Assembly: GCA_001630475.1 (NCBI GenBank)
Contig: KV419414.1
Span: 1 to 64,000, forward strand
Direction: 5' to 3'
Source of the DNA: Sistotremastrum niveocremeum HHB9708
Taxonomy: Eukaryota > Basidiomycota > Agaricomycetes > Sistotremastrales > Sistotremastraceae
Length of the DNA stretch: 64,000 bases
The notes under the pieces are model-generated. The model saw nothing but the letters and a program-made list of their open reading frames with translations. It did no database searches and was not told the origin of the DNA. Below are positions 23,886 to 35,167 of this stretch, piece by piece (the first letter of the stretch is position 1; every line of letters starts with the position of its first letter). Made by a program: the position numbers and the translations under genes.

Positions 23886-26770
23886 TGTCCAAGCGCCATA
23901 ATGTCTCGGAGATCACTCGAGTGAAAAAAAAGACGTCCGCCAGACCAAAAGATTGGGCGGCAAGCAGAGTGGCCGTGAGGAACCACATCAAAAACGAAAG
24001 CTGTTGAGGTTTGGACGTAGATCGATTGATTATGGAGATCGTGAAGGGGGATATAAAGAAGCGATTGATGTCTTGTGCCCACAGCAATGAATCTCTCGCA
24101 ATCGTCACCGTCGGTCCAGCATCGCCCCTCTGATTATGATAGATTCACTGCACATTCACAAGCCAGTTCATGGCCAGCTTCTCCTAGTCATCCTCGCAAC
24201 GATTAAAGTCAGGCATGGGCCCACAGTGGACTCGGAGATTTCGACTTCCGGCCTGACAGGGAACCTCCTTCGTCTTATGAGAAGTCGCTTCAACAATATG
24301 AAGATTGAACTGACTTTGAAATCTTGCAGCATCTCGAAGACTATCCGACGTCACACACTCTCCCAATATCTCGGCTTCCGATCTTCACGTGATGAGCGAT
24401 GACGGGTTGGGTCTTTGGTCTGACATCCCTCTCTCTCGATCCCTGGGAGTAGAGAAGCTGATACGGCACATCGGCCGAACACCTATCCTGTCTCTGATTC
24501 TTTGACGGGGTTTGGGCTATTTAAGCCGGAGAATGAGGAGAATTCGCTCCTCATGGCATGCTACCCACCTGGCGAACGCACAGTGAATAGACATTTCCGA
24601 GAATATTGGATAATGGGACTGAGGGATCCGCGATAGCAAGCTTGCTATATCGGATCTCTTGTCCTTATCAAGCATCAACTCATCGAGATCGGTTCTCTGA
24701 CCTGTCATTGAGGCTAAGATAGAGGAAGGAAACGAGTATAGGATGACCGAGGTATCTATTACCAACTTTGGCAAGGACGAATCTCCGACGGTGTCGGAGA
24801 AGCTGTGGATGCTCGTCGCACGTTATATTCGCCCCGTACAGTTTCGTAAATATCTGAGATTATGAGCCCATTTCAGAATAATGGTTGGCTATGGCAAATC
24901 GTGTGCCAAATCTCTTCCCAGCATCTGTTCCAATCCGACAGAATTCCGTTTTGACGATACACGGGTAGCCAGTAATGCAGAGTCGAACGGGGCCGAGTCA
25001 TGTCGTATGATGGGCCAAAAGTAACTTCCGGAGATTCACAGGACTCTCGTTTGCTCTGGTTTCAGATCTGAGCCACGAACACAGACTTATTTCCACTTAC
25101 ATTTGCTCCGGATGTCGTCTCCATTACTAGGAAGTCTAGACGCGAGATTGAAGCACTTGTCTGTTTTTTGGTGTGTCCAATAACGTATAAAAGAAGATAT
25201 GAAGCAAAGCCGGAGATGTTGTCAGTCCGTGCCAGGCGACGGTGAGCTGACGAGGATGAGCTTCATTTATTGGGGCAGAAAACAAGCGCCCGACTTCCGA
25301 TTACGGGCGCTCGGACATAGCGTACATCATTGCCGAATCGAGATGACGGCGGACTCGGCGATGCTGCGAAGGTCGAGCCATTTTCCGCTAAAGTTCCCCG
25401 CGGTGATCAGCTCGTACAGCTCTCGAAAGGCGTTCACTACAGCAACCTTGAAAGCCCACCATAGTCGTGGAACAGTATACTCCCCAAAGGGTACAAGACC
25501 GACTCGCTTATTCGTGGTTTATCGTGAAACCGACATGCAATGTAGCGCTGGATTGACATCGCACGCTCTCCCCAATGGCTCTCATGTTTCCACCTATTTT
25601 TGAGCACGCAAGGTTCAGATCTCCGGAAAGGGGTAGATCGGCTCCACTGTCTTAGGCTCCATAGTATCATGATGACATGCTCCCTCAGCGTGAGATATGG
25701 ATCTCAATCTCGTGCGTTTGAGTTTCGTTCACCTCAATACTTTCGTGAAGGGGATGCAATTGAGAATTTCATATTCTTGAAACCCTAATTGTCTTAGTAG
25801 GCCTGGTTTCCTGAAAGTACGAAGCATTTGACAAATAGTCCTGAATTCGGATTCTGCGAACATGCTGAGTAAATGACTCAGCTGAGGCATTAGGAAACCG
25901 TTATCCAATGGGGAGATCAAGTAATCGTATCTCTTTTGACTTACAGAACTTGTCTTCGGTCATGTAGGATATGTGAGTTCTTTTCCATTATATCCCGGGC
26001 TAATAAACTCGATAAACTCGATTTTCACAGACGGCACTTCAATTGGCTTCAAGTCAGGGATACGATTAGAGGCGTCTAAACTCCTCCGATGAGTTTGAAT
26101 CTGTGGGTGGTGAAACGATTACATGGAAGCTATCATACAACAAGGCAACAGTATCATTGATAAATGTTATGGTAGACGCCGAAAGCTGTCAAAGGTCATA
26201 TAATATTATTATACCCTTTTCTTTCATCTGGAACGATACGGAAGCACAAGGTAATCCATTCCAATAGTTCCACGCTTTTAACACTTTCGTATCTATCCTG
26301 GCGCAATAATTCCGGAAACTCGTGATCAAAAGCACAGAATCGAGATATCAATGGCATCCGAATGGATGAGAAGCTGTACGGGTTTCGGCGAGCGTGTATA
26401 TGGGCTGATATTAACTCTCTTTCTGTTATCTAAATCCGACATGATCAGTGGCTTTGACTTCGTGGATTCGCGTTTCGTGGACGATGACTCGCTTATCTTT
26501 TAACAAACTGGGTATTCTCGACAGGAGTCCTCTTCCCACATCTTCAGGACATGTTCCCGATTCCTTCCGAGAGCTTCAGCTCTCTGAAAGCGCTGCTATC
26601 CAGTGACTAGGACAAGGTGAAGAAGACGGGCGCTAAAGTTCAAGATGCTTCCGACATTCTCCTCTCCTGATTGGCCGGTCTTGTTGTCTAGCAATCGAAC
26701 GTCGGGCCAGTCTTTAGCTGCACTGAGGACCAGTTAATCTAGTAAATGACACGAAATCCCACTCGTCGAG
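23886..26770. other. Gene-poor region, nothing supported
   Basis: No frame longer than about 135 codons. The one at 25199-25603 (plus) has no known motif. The composition looks like decayed intergenic DNA. Confidence 0.45.
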
Positions 26771-26771
26771 G

Positions 26772-26778
26772 TATAAAA
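26772..26778 (+). promoter_or_regulatory. TATA box of the Cys-rich peptide gene
   Basis: TATAAAA, 77 bp upstream of the ATG at 26855, a normal distance for a fungal TATA promoter. Confidence 0.5.
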
Positions 26779-26854
26779 CCCATCACCACAAACGACAAAC
26801 CTCATCGAGTTCACTCGTTCTACAAGTCCAAGCAGCCTTTCGAATCTCCAAACA

Positions 26855-27139
26855 ATGTCTCGTTTCTACGTATTCGCTCTCGCAACTTTCTTCATCGCCT
26901 CCATCGTCACGCATGGAGCCTCCGCCAATCCGAACCCAATGAAAGGGATCGTGGCTAGGGTACGGATGTCATTTTCGTGGTTCATTTGCGTTCGCTAATG
27001 TATATAATATTTCTGATTCCAGACTCCTTGTGGCGGTCCGGGAGAACCTTCTTGTGACTGGTGCATGATGGATCCCGACGAAATGTGCTGCCCCGGGTGG
27101 TGTGTCACCAACCCAGATGCGGCGTGCTGCCAAGATTAA
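26855..27139 (+). CDS. Small secreted cysteine-rich peptide (73 aa)
   Basis: Two exons: 26855-26959 and 27023-27139, with a 63-nt intron (GTACGG...TTCCAG). Residues 1-24 form a clear signal peptide (MSRFYVFALATFFIASIV ... ASA). The mature part is short and holds eight Cys, in the order C, C, C, CC, C, CC: TPCGG, SCDWC, EMCCPGWC, AACCQD. Adjacent CC pairs and an even Cys number suggest a disulphide-knotted extracellular peptide, as in fungal effectors or defence-like peptides. I do not recognise a named family. A TATA box lies 77 bp upstream. A second small secreted peptide gene faces it tail to tail at 27665-27954. Confidence 0.75.
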
Positions 27140-27664
27140 TGAACTCTCTCATACCGAGAGTTCGCATTCGTCGATCTATGGTACATGTACGTCTCTTCAT
27201 GCTATGTTTTGATCAACTTCATCAACTGATTGGTCTGGGGTCAATTCTAGGAATATACTGGCCGCGGTTCTCGTATCGGAAAGCGTTGATGATATGTCAT
27301 ATGCTTTATGTTGCTTCCGGAAAGTGAATCCTTTCACTTTCCAATTATGTTTCCCTCTATGTCCCTATGTTTGTACCGTCGGACTGTGTCGTTAACAATG
27401 TTGTTTACTAAGATTCGGTGTGATCGACACTCTCAAGACGTTCTTTAATGCGGATCCACACAACGTAATTGAAATTCGAAACAATAGACCGATCGATACC
27501 CAAACAGAAAGTATAAGTAGTAGACGCAGCATTCGATCACCTGAATACGCGAAAAATGCGAGGAATAATATCTTTTTCCATAGATAATAATGAGCCGTAC
27601 GGAGTGATCACGGACGGAACTGAACGGCAACTAAGGCTGCTACGAGAGAATAACCATAATCGGT

Positions 27665-27954
27665 TCAACAAGGCCTATAGCTAGTCGTGACGCATTGCTC
27701 TGACAGCTGAGCCGCCGTGCATTCCTGATGATATATAACTGGAAACATAGAGCATCAAAGACAAACCCGAGATCGGAACGATGAAACGAAAGCATACCAT
27801 TCCCCGGGCATTCACATATAATCTCGATGACCTATCCACCATCAATAAAAGACCCGCTCATAAAAACAAAACAACGTACCTGACAGCGAGGCGCAGCCCT
27901 AACAACAACAACAAAACACGAAGAAATCAAAGCAAGTGCAACAGCGAACTTCAT
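27665..27954 (-). CDS. Small secreted cysteine-rich peptide (60 aa)
   Basis: Three exons: 27954-27880, 27831-27798 and 27738-27665, with introns of 48 and 59 nt, all GT/AG and frame-consistent. Residues 1-21 form a signal peptide (MKFAVALALISSCFVVVV, then RAAP). The mature peptide has six Cys: PRCQ, IICEC, QECT, EQCV, RPC-stop. Six spaced Cys in about 40 residues suggest a three-disulphide peptide. It is unrelated in sequence to the eight-Cys peptide at 26855, with which it converges. No known family is recognised. The secreted nature is a sequence-based inference. Confidence 0.65.
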
Positions 27955-28904
27955 CCTAATGACCGTCGAAAAGACAAACTGCCATCCCCCCACAGACAGT
28001 CATTCTTATAGAGAATCCACGCCGAACAGAGCCGATTATCCTCAGCGCCGAAGATGGAGAATAAGAGAGGGGTCAATAAACAGGTGCCTGCCACCTGACG
28101 CTACATCCCATCGCACGCCGTCAAACTATCCGTTTCACGTCCATCCTCGGGCGCGAGAAGTTCGTCTCGCTATTATAGTGAGAACCTTCAAGCGCGGTAA
28201 ATATATCAACACAACACCGATCAAATGCAAACGAACCTCATCCCTGCATCCCTTTAGTTATTGAGCGTCGTCCGGTGATACTCCGTCATCACAATGAAGC
28301 ATCCAGGGCCATAGAAGTAGACGCCGAAAGTAATAGAAGTGCCTGGCGGTGCCTGACGACAGATCTCCAAATTCGGCAAGTCGAAATCAGGGAGTTCGGA
28401 GTAGAGCGGTCTTGGCGTATACATAATTCGATCAAGCGAGTCAGGTGAAAAGCATCGGAAGCAACGTGTCCGGTAGGACTAGACACTCGTCGACTCTGAC
28501 CGCATGGACGGTCATCTATTGGCTGTCGTCGTGGAATTGACGAGAGGAACAGACAAGAGGTGTACCTCGATGGAATGCTCTGAAAGCCGAAGATGCCGAA
28601 GATGAGAGTCTAGAGACCAATGTCACAGCGGCGGACGCGAAGAACACAAGACAGATGCGGAATCATCACAGCGCGTTTCGTCCGCGACGGACAAAAATCA
28701 GAAAGAACTTCTCGCACACGATCATATTTCCTCCGATTCAGTTAAGCATTAGAGGAAGATCGAGCATAATAAGGATGTGCCATCTTTTCGGTCGAAAAGA
28801 GTGAAGGTATTGTGATAGGGCAGACAGGCGTGGCCCATCGAGAGAGAGAGAACAGTCGGCTTTGAAACGCACATATTGACAGGATGGATAATCAATACTG
28901 AAGG

Positions 28905-29270
28905 CTACGACCGTCAAATAAGCAACATAAGTCTCGTAGACAGGGTATGATGAAGTACCTCGTAGAAGGCACTTTGGACGAAGCAACGCCGGCGAAGCCA
29001 TATTCTCGATGAACCCAGAGTGATATTTATCGCCAAAAGCGCAGTGATGATTAGACCTGCGATACAGAATAGCGCTCTTCCAAACGAAAAGGATAGAGAA
29101 ATCGTCAGAGCAGACATGCGAGGCCGAACGAAGATTGACATGCAGATGGGCGCTGTATAAAGTCTGTTTTATTGAGACCCTCGTATCGACAGAATGAGCA
29201 ACATCGATGCTACAACCGTCGAATAAGCGAAATGTCGCTCTCAGGCAAGGTATGAAATCGTACCTCCCAT
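28905..29270 (-). repeat. Degenerate tandem duplication of about 305 bp
   Basis: On the minus strand a block around 28,960-28,905 (GTACTTCATCATACC ... TTTGACGGTCGTAG) matches one around 29,265-29,210 (GTACGATTTCATACC ... TTCGACGGTTGTAG), including an upstream CCGGCGTTGCTT motif. Each block has GT and AG at its ends like a short intron, so an intron-bearing gene may have been duplicated and then decayed. No intact frame joins them. Confidence 0.4.
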
Positions 29271-30600
29271 AGACACCTTGGTCAAAGCAACGCCGGCTCG
29301 GTCAATTGCTAGATAAATCCAGCCCCATATCGTAATGAGATTCGCCTTTATAGTGGTCTCGAAATGCCGACAAGACAGCCTGAGCCTTTCCGACATGCGA
29401 AATCTTTTCAAGCATGTGCCGCAGTCCGTAATCCAGTCGCAGACCACTTGCGTAGCCGGATATCTGAGCGCAGAACACCGCAGTACTTTCCCTAGAATTC
29501 CCAGAGGACCTGAGAGACACGAGCGCCGGCCTGAGACCTAGTTGAAGAAATCCCGCTGGACAATATGGGAGCAACCAAGAAAAGGCATGAATAAGCGCCC
29601 GAACCGTCGGCGATGTCGGTTTCTGAAACAGAAATTGTTTCCCACACCCTCCCTGTCAAAGCAAATGAGAGCGCAAGGGAGAGGATACGAACTCGAGGAC
29701 TCGATATCAAGACATAGATACGAGTTAAAGGTAACGTTATAGATCTTCTTCAAAAAATACGAACATATGATCATTGGACAAAGAACAGAGGGCGAAATTT
29801 GAGAACACTGGTGATGAGATCGATAAGATAATCGAGTCTTAAATCAAAGTTCCAAGACTATAACGAACATCCAACCATCATCGTCTCAATTAAATAGCTA
29901 CAAAGAACGATTTTGGACGTCCCATCGATTGGAAAGAACGAGAAAGAAACCGAGAATCAAGTTCAATCAACGTTCTGGATGAATTCCGTACTAAAGACCA
30001 CATCGCTATGAGAGTTATCACGTCAAGTAACCAAATCCCAAGAAGAACTTCCCAGGGATCTGGACTACACGTGCATCCACTTTTTAGAACGCGCCATCAC
30101 CCACCCCAGCATCACCGACAGAGACATGGGAGAACAAAGCAGAGCCGCGAGTCATTACATAAGCAACGCCCTGCGCAAGATCGTCGGGCAAACTCACACA
30201 ACATGGCTGGAAGCAACGGAGGCCCTTCACTTCCGAGGGTTACCCCTTGCTACAGCCCCTGGAAGGTGAATTGGATCGACCGAGATCGACGTCTAGACTC
30301 GACTTGCATCAGGCACAGCACACCGGTCTTTACTCGACGCGGACTCGATCGTCGTATCAGGAGAGGGAAAGGGAAAGGACACGAGACGAGACGATATCTC
30401 ATGTGCGATGGAGGAAAGGAAAGGAGAAGAAATAGGTGATAGATTATCAATGTTCCTAAAGAGAGAACAGCGATGAAGGGATAGTATTCCGATAGCCATT
30501 AACGTGAACGTGAGCATGAACATGAAAGTGAGACAAAGTGTTCGATAAGCAAAAAGGCTCATGTCCATGACCCGAATGGAGGCCTTTTCGTCTCGATAAG
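29271..30600. other. No supported gene
   Basis: Only short, motif-free open frames. The region is the downstream flank of the CFEM gene. Confidence 0.45.
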
Positions 30601-30609
30601 ATCGGTAAC

Positions 30610-31302
30610 TTAAAGAGTGAACACGCCTCCAACAACAGCACCCAAGAAACCGACGCCCAACGCGATGACCTTGGTATCCATTCCGCCGAACGCGACGAAC
30701 GCGCCGAGAGCAGCGCTCGAGCTGGTAGCAGCAGCGGCAGAGCTCGAAGTGGAGCTGGCGGAGGAGGAAGTAGATCCGGTGGAACTGGTGGCGGGAGAAG
30801 TGGACGAAGGGGTCGACGAAGCCGAAGAAGAGGTAGTTGACTCAGTCGTCGACGTGGTGGAAGTCGAAGACTCGGAGGAACTGGAGGATGCGGTCGAGTG
30901 AGACGCAGCGGAGGACGAGCTGTTCGAGGAGGTTCCTATCAAGTGATAGCTAATGAGTAAACGATCGAGAGGAGATATAGCACGATAACGAACCACCGCA
31001 GATAGTCTGCTGGAGAGTCTCAGCAGTCTGAACGTCCGCCTGGGTACAGTCGCTGACAAGGCAAGACAGAGCAGCCTGCTGGAACGCAGTAGACGAGCAC
31101 ACGCAAGAAACATTCGTGCTATCAAATTCAAAGACGCGTCAGAAAACCATCCAAGACACCACCAACGAACGACCTACAAGCTCACGCAACCAGTAACCGA
31201 AGCAGCAGTCTGCGTGCAATTCTGGATACACGCATCAGGCAACGCCTGTCCATTGACAAACGACGCGAGGAGGGCAACAACAGCGAAAGGCGTGAACAAC
31301 AT
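30610..31302 (-). CDS. CFEM-domain secreted protein with Ser/Thr-rich tail and GPI-like C-terminus
   Basis: Three exons: 31302-31178, 31118-30994 and 30935-30610, with introns of 59 and 58 nt, giving 191 aa. Residues 1-18 are a signal peptide (MLFTPFAVVALLASFVNG). Residues 20-85 form a CFEM domain with eight Cys: DAC, QNC, TGC, VSC, VC, LSC, SDC, TIC. A Ser/Thr-rich stretch follows and the protein ends in a small-residue and hydrophobic segment (VIALGVGFLGAVVGGVFTL), typical of a GPI anchor signal. CFEM proteins act at the fungal surface in haem/iron capture, wall stability or host contact; the role here is inferred. TATAAA lies 57 bp upstream. Confidence 0.9.
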
Positions 31303-31358
31303 TTTCGTTATCTTTTCGTGAGGGCGACGACGCGGTCTGGAAACGAGGGAATGAACGC

Positions 31359-31364
31359 TTTATA
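31359..31364 (-). promoter_or_regulatory. TATA box of the CFEM gene
   Basis: TATAAA on the minus strand, 57 bp before the start codon at 31302. Confidence 0.5.
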
Positions 31365-31369
31365 CCTCG

Positions 31370-32080
31370 TTCCACTTCGAAGCATGCATTTCAAACTCCG
31401 AGAAGGTCAGAAATTCGGCATGGAAAATAGCCAGCCTCTCGGGTCGGCCGACTCCTATCGCCGACTCGGAACCTGCTTGCACGAGTTCTCGCCCCTGGCC
31501 AACGACTTGCCAGCTGGTCGTCCTATTCCACACCAGTGATAAGTTTCTCAGCGTTCACTGTCTCATCCATAGCAGTGGCCACCTCCTCTGCTATATCTGT
31601 CTTCGTGAATGGCCTGGCTTGCTCCCCGATTTCTTCACCGATTTCAAAGTTCCTGCGGGTATCGAATTTTTGAGACAACACCAGGATCTCGATTTGAGAA
31701 ACATCTCAACAATTCGGGATAATACTTATCCACATCCGGGAGAGTTTTCACTCCGTCGTACCTGATGCACTCTGGACCCCGCCCCCATCACAAAAACGTT
31801 TGCCTGCTCGATCTCATCTTCAAAGGAGTGCATGGAACGATATTAATAGCCATCGCCATTTCGATTGTCCCTTACACCTATCTCGTTAAAAATCCGTTTG
31901 GGAAAGGAACGCGGTACCATCTCTCCCGTCCACGAAAGCAACTCGAATTCCTATACCCATACTTTCAGCTGTCAGATCCAGGCCACGTCACTCCAAGTTC
32001 ACTCCAAAACCAACACCTTTGAAAATTCAGTAATTTCGATGTCGATTCCCTGTATCCCTAGACTCTCCAGAATAAATTCA
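31370..32080. other. No supported gene
   Basis: The interval between the CFEM gene start and the 3' end of the split host gene. Open frames are short, without motifs. Confidence 0.45.
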
Positions 32081-32081
32081 A

Positions 32082-32393
32082 TCATCGTATCACAGCGCCA
32101 AAACCCAGATCAAATATTCTTTTCCTTAGCAGACTGATCTCCCTCTCCAACTCTCTAATCTCATCACTCAACTCCTCAATCTGTCTCGGCCCACTCCTAC
32201 ATCACCCAACCACCCATAACGAAGTTCCATCAGCCATGCGATTCGACGATGATGCGAAATCGTGCTTACCGGAGCATTTCTGCAGCTTTGAAATATACAT
32301 CTGCCTCGACGTCCGGCGGGAGATTATTCGTCAACAGCTGTTCAAGCAGACCGTTCACGAGGGTCGGATTAGCGATGTCGAATGAACTCCTAT
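32082..32393 (-). pseudogene. 3' part of a host gene split by the LTR element
   Basis: Two exons on the minus strand: 32393-32270 (NPTLVNGLLEQLLTNNLPPD ...) and 32196-32082, joined by a 73-nt intron (GTAAGC...GATGTAG) in frame. The last exon encodes an amphipathic, coiled-coil-like tail (EELSDEIRELEREISLL) and stops at 32082. The reading frame is cut at its upstream side by the LTR at 32394. The same strand continues as coding-looking sequence beyond the other LTR (43,320-43,706). The product is not recognised. Confidence 0.55.
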
Positions 32394-33053
32394 TGTAGAG
32401 TCCCCAGAATAAATTTCGTTTTATCTTTTCTTTTTCTATTTATTTCTGCTTATCATTTCGACTTCAGACCATTATCAAGACCCCGTAGATATTTATTTTC
32501 GGCTTTCTATTTATTTTCCTGACTCATAGAGCGAGCTTGCGCGTCGAACAGCCACTTCCGAAGACGCGTAAGCGCCCGCAGCCTCTTTCGTCGTAAGCCT
32601 TGTTTCTCATTGGTTTCTTATTTATTTCTCTTCATTTTTCGACTGTGCCGTAGTTACTGCGTTCAACTGTGCATTCCGAGACTCCCAGTATTTATAGAGC
32701 CGCCATTTGTACTAGATAAAAAAGCTTTAGAGAGAATACAAGACGTGCTCTCAAAGACAGAAAGTGTGATCTATTAAGCCAGAGTGCTTCTTGGATTACA
32801 ATCTTACGACTATTAGTATCATTTACGACCTCCAGCACCGTAGCCCAACACCTCCTCCTTCGATTCCGACTCCCTCTTACCTTTCGACCTCGCTTCCGAA
32901 CTCCGATCCGAATCTCAACGTGATCACGTTCATTTCGTGAACTCGTTGCACTTTCACTTCCTCGACCTCTCAGTCTCTCGTTTACGTTCCCTCAAGCGTA
33001 TATTAGTCTTTGCAACTGCTATCTACGGCCATTAGTAAGTTGTGAACTCTATA
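32394..33053 (+). repeat. 5' LTR
   Basis: 660 bp, starting TGTAGAGTCCCC and ending GTGAACTCTATA. It is followed by TCTGGTGACCGAC, a plausible primer-binding-site region. Confidence 0.9.
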
Positions 33054-33565
33054 TCTGGTGACCGACGTAGGGGCAAGGCAAACAAACAAACACGGTTTGA
33101 ATTACCTGCCTCACTTGACTGTCACGCTCGGGACGAACCCACCACCTCCTACCCTCAGTAACACACTTCAGTACGGCTTCTTCAGCACCCAGAAGGAGTC
33201 TCATACCTCGCCGTCGCCTCAGTTGGCCCGAACTTCCGTACCTAGACCCTGACAACACCAGTTACGGTCGAGGTCAGCGCAGAACCAAGCAGAACCCCCC
33301 TCCACAGCAGCAGCCACCCCAGACAGTTCCAGAAAGACCTAGCAACCCAGTTGGAAGACAGTTATCAAGAAGAAACTCGTCTCCAAATTTAGTCCAGCAA
33401 GTTTTTGGCAGAGAATCGCCACTCACCGACGAAGAAGACCCACAGCAGAACGACCATCCCCCTTCCCCAGAACACGACAATCCTCCATCCCCTCCATCTC
33501 TTACACCGCCACACGTTTGGAATCCCGACCCAGTCAGAGCAAGATTAGCAGCACTCGCATACCTC

Positions 33566-35167
33566 ATGTCTCAACAAGGAAACAACGCAGGAGGTTCCGG
33601 ATCAGGTTCTGGATCTGGTAACTCCAACCCCCCTCCCGTTCAGATCATCATGCCCGCCGCTTCAATGCCAGTTCAACGTACAAAAGGTGCTCCTAAGTTC
33701 GTTGGCTCACCTGAAGACATTCAAGACTTTCTTGATGAGTTCGAAACTCATGCTCGGAAAGCCAAGCTCGATGAGACTTTAATGACTCAGAGTGTTGGTA
33801 AGTACGCTGACCGGAAATCGAAAGGTTTATGGGAACAATTACCTGGTTACAATGGTGCCTCTTGGCAAGCGTTTCGTAATCAGATTCTTGCCCTGTATCC
33901 ACAAGTAGATGAATCTAAGAAGTTTTCTTCTGGAGATTTGGTCAGACTCGTCAAGAAATATCACAAGAAGGACATGAAGAGCTTAGCCGCATTTTCGAAG
34001 TACGACAGGAAATTCAACCGTATCGCTTTATGGTTGAAATCCAGAAGAACTATGGCAGACTCTGAGATCAATCGTCATTATGCAGAAGGATTCCCATCCA
34101 AGACTTACCGGAAGGTTCAAGACCGCCTTCAAATATCCTCCCCCAATCACGATCCCCTTGACGATTATTCCTACCCAGAAATCAGAGCCGCTGCCATATG
34201 GGTTTTCAAGAGTCGCAAAGCCAAGCACTACACCTCCGATTCTGATTCTTCAGACTCTGACTCCTCCTCCGATGAAGATTCTGATTCAGAATCGTCTGAC
34301 GATGAGACATCAAAGAAGAAGAAGAAAAAGGAAAAGAAGACCCATACCAAGGAAATCACTGTCAAGACCGAACCGGACGCATCCAATACTAGACTTTTCC
34401 GTGAGTTAGTATCCCAGATGCAGCAGCAACAGGACGTACAGAACAAAGAGCGAAAAGAGTTTGCCCAAACTTTGGCCGCCATCACAGCCAAGATTACATC
34501 ATCAACTCCCAGGAACGTAAATCCCAACTCTTTTAATCGCACTCCCCTTTTCCCCAACTCAAGTCCCAACGGTGATCCTAATCGTAACTCCAATTCGACT
34601 TGCTTATTCTGTGGACACACTGGACACGTCATCAAGAATTGTCTAACTGTCTCAGAATATATTAATTCGAACCGAGTCAAGCGAAACGCAGAAGGATACC
34701 TGGTCGCACCAAACGGAGATCCCATCCCTCGAGGAACTCAAGGTCAGCCAATGAAAGAAAGGTTAGATAAATATCTTTCTACAATGGCAACATTTTATGC
34801 AAACCTTGTTCCTTCAACTTCTTCGACTTCGCCAACGCCTTCTCAAACTCAGTCCGCTGGCGCATATATTCTTGAGGCTTTTCCCTTCACAGAAGACTCT
34901 GATGAGTCAGCAGCCTATGAGAATGTGTTAGCAGGAATCAGAGCAGCAACAGACCAGAAGACAAGACCAACCGTACAGCCAGGACCTCGGGCAAAGGCGC
35001 CTGTTCCTAATCCGGCAATTCTTCCACGGCCTTCTCCGAACGAACCAAGAGTGGCAAACGAGCCAAGACCATCAGAGCAACAGACAAGGCAGCAGTACAA
35101 GAGCGCAGCAGAAGACAAAGCCAAGATCGAAGAAGTCATCCAGATGTTCATGAAAGGAAGACTTACG
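33566..35167 (+). CDS. LTR element gag region
   Basis: Gag-like: a Ser/Gly/Pro-rich start, a helical capsid-like middle, an acidic Ser/Asp stretch, a basic Lys block, and one CCHC zinc knuckle (CLFCGHTGHVIKNC, about 34,600). Coding-looking sequence begins upstream of this first ATG. Part of the fossil element; the right edge is set by the inserted hAT-type element. Confidence 0.8.
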
